Program-made: the position numbers and the translations under genes
From: Deltaproteobacteria bacterium
Lineage (GTDB): Bacteria; Desulfobacterota; Desulfuromonadia; Geobacterales; Geobacteraceae
Assembly: GCA_021810985.1 (NCBI GenBank)
Contig: JAJZQA010000199.1
Span: 1 to 5,175 of the forward strand
Reading direction: 5' to 3'
DNA: 5,175 bases
Part shown: one piece after another, positions 5,160 to 5,175 of the stretch
Position numbering within the stretch: the stretch's first letter is position 1
Layout of the letters: each line of letters begins with the position of its first letter
The notes under the pieces: generated by a model
The model's database searches: none
What the model saw: only the letters and a program-made list of their open reading frames with translations
Told to the model about the DNA's origin: nothing

Positions 5160-5175
5160 AAGGAGTGTTCCATTG
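5160..5175 (+). promoter_or_regulatory. Probable ribosome-binding site and TTG start of the next gene at the window edge
   Basis: AAGGAG (5160-5165) is a strong Shine-Dalgarno site, and a TTG at 5173-5175 follows it by 7 nt, right at the window edge. This looks like the beginning of a plus-strand gene that continues off the window. Its promoter would have to be in the roughly 10 nt after the terminator, which is too short, or upstream through the terminator, which leaves some doubt. No coding sequence is visible to judge it. Confidence 0.35.

Overview
The window is a moderately GC-rich bacterial chromosome segment with four complete protein genes. Three lie on the minus strand (positions 160 to 3809) and one on the plus strand (4095 to 5057). 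The gene mix (a soluble PAS-GGDEF diguanylate cyclase, a secreted SYLF/Ysc84 protein, an M20D amidohydrolase and a GT2 glycosyltransferase), together with sigma70-type promoters and clear Shine-Dalgarno sites, fits a Gram-negative proteobacterium. I would guess a Geobacter/Desulfuromonas-like deltaproteobacterium, but this rests on general resemblance only.

Left edge (1-159): no gene. It holds two tandem perfect hairpins with 3-nt loops, which resemble the subterminal structures of an IS200/IS605-type element end. These are followed by a separate 7-bp inverted repeat. Minus-strand block: read right to left, this is a GT2 glycosyltransferase (3809-2538), then a 159-bp gap with a good promoter and a duplicated 10-mer, then a signal-peptide-bearing SYLF protein (2378-1473). 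A cytoplasmic M20D amidohydrolase (1470-160) follows 2 nt downstream, and its ribosome-binding site lies inside the last codons of the SYLF gene. The last two genes are therefore almost certainly co-transcribed and probably translationally coupled.

Divergent region (3810-4094): back-to-back sigma70-like promoters flank an imperfect 16-bp palindrome that could serve as a shared operator. The leftward promoter sits so close to the glycosyltransferase ATG that the mRNA would be nearly leaderless. The rightward promoter predicts a leader of about 180 nt before the cyclase, with two hairpins, a repeated 9-mer and a tiny upstream ORF overlapping the cyclase start. The cyclase (4095-5057) keeps all catalytic residues, an RxxD inhibitory site and the Asp typical of c-di-GMP-making enzymes. 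A strong, probably bidirectional terminator follows (5106-5151), and the window ends on what looks like the ribosome-binding site and TTG start of the next plus-strand gene.

Nothing here establishes a new system. The gene families are known; the most interesting material is regulatory: the shared divergent promoter region, the structured cyclase leader, the apparent leaderless glycosyltransferase start, and the tight coupling of an envelope lipid-binding-type protein to an amidohydrolase.
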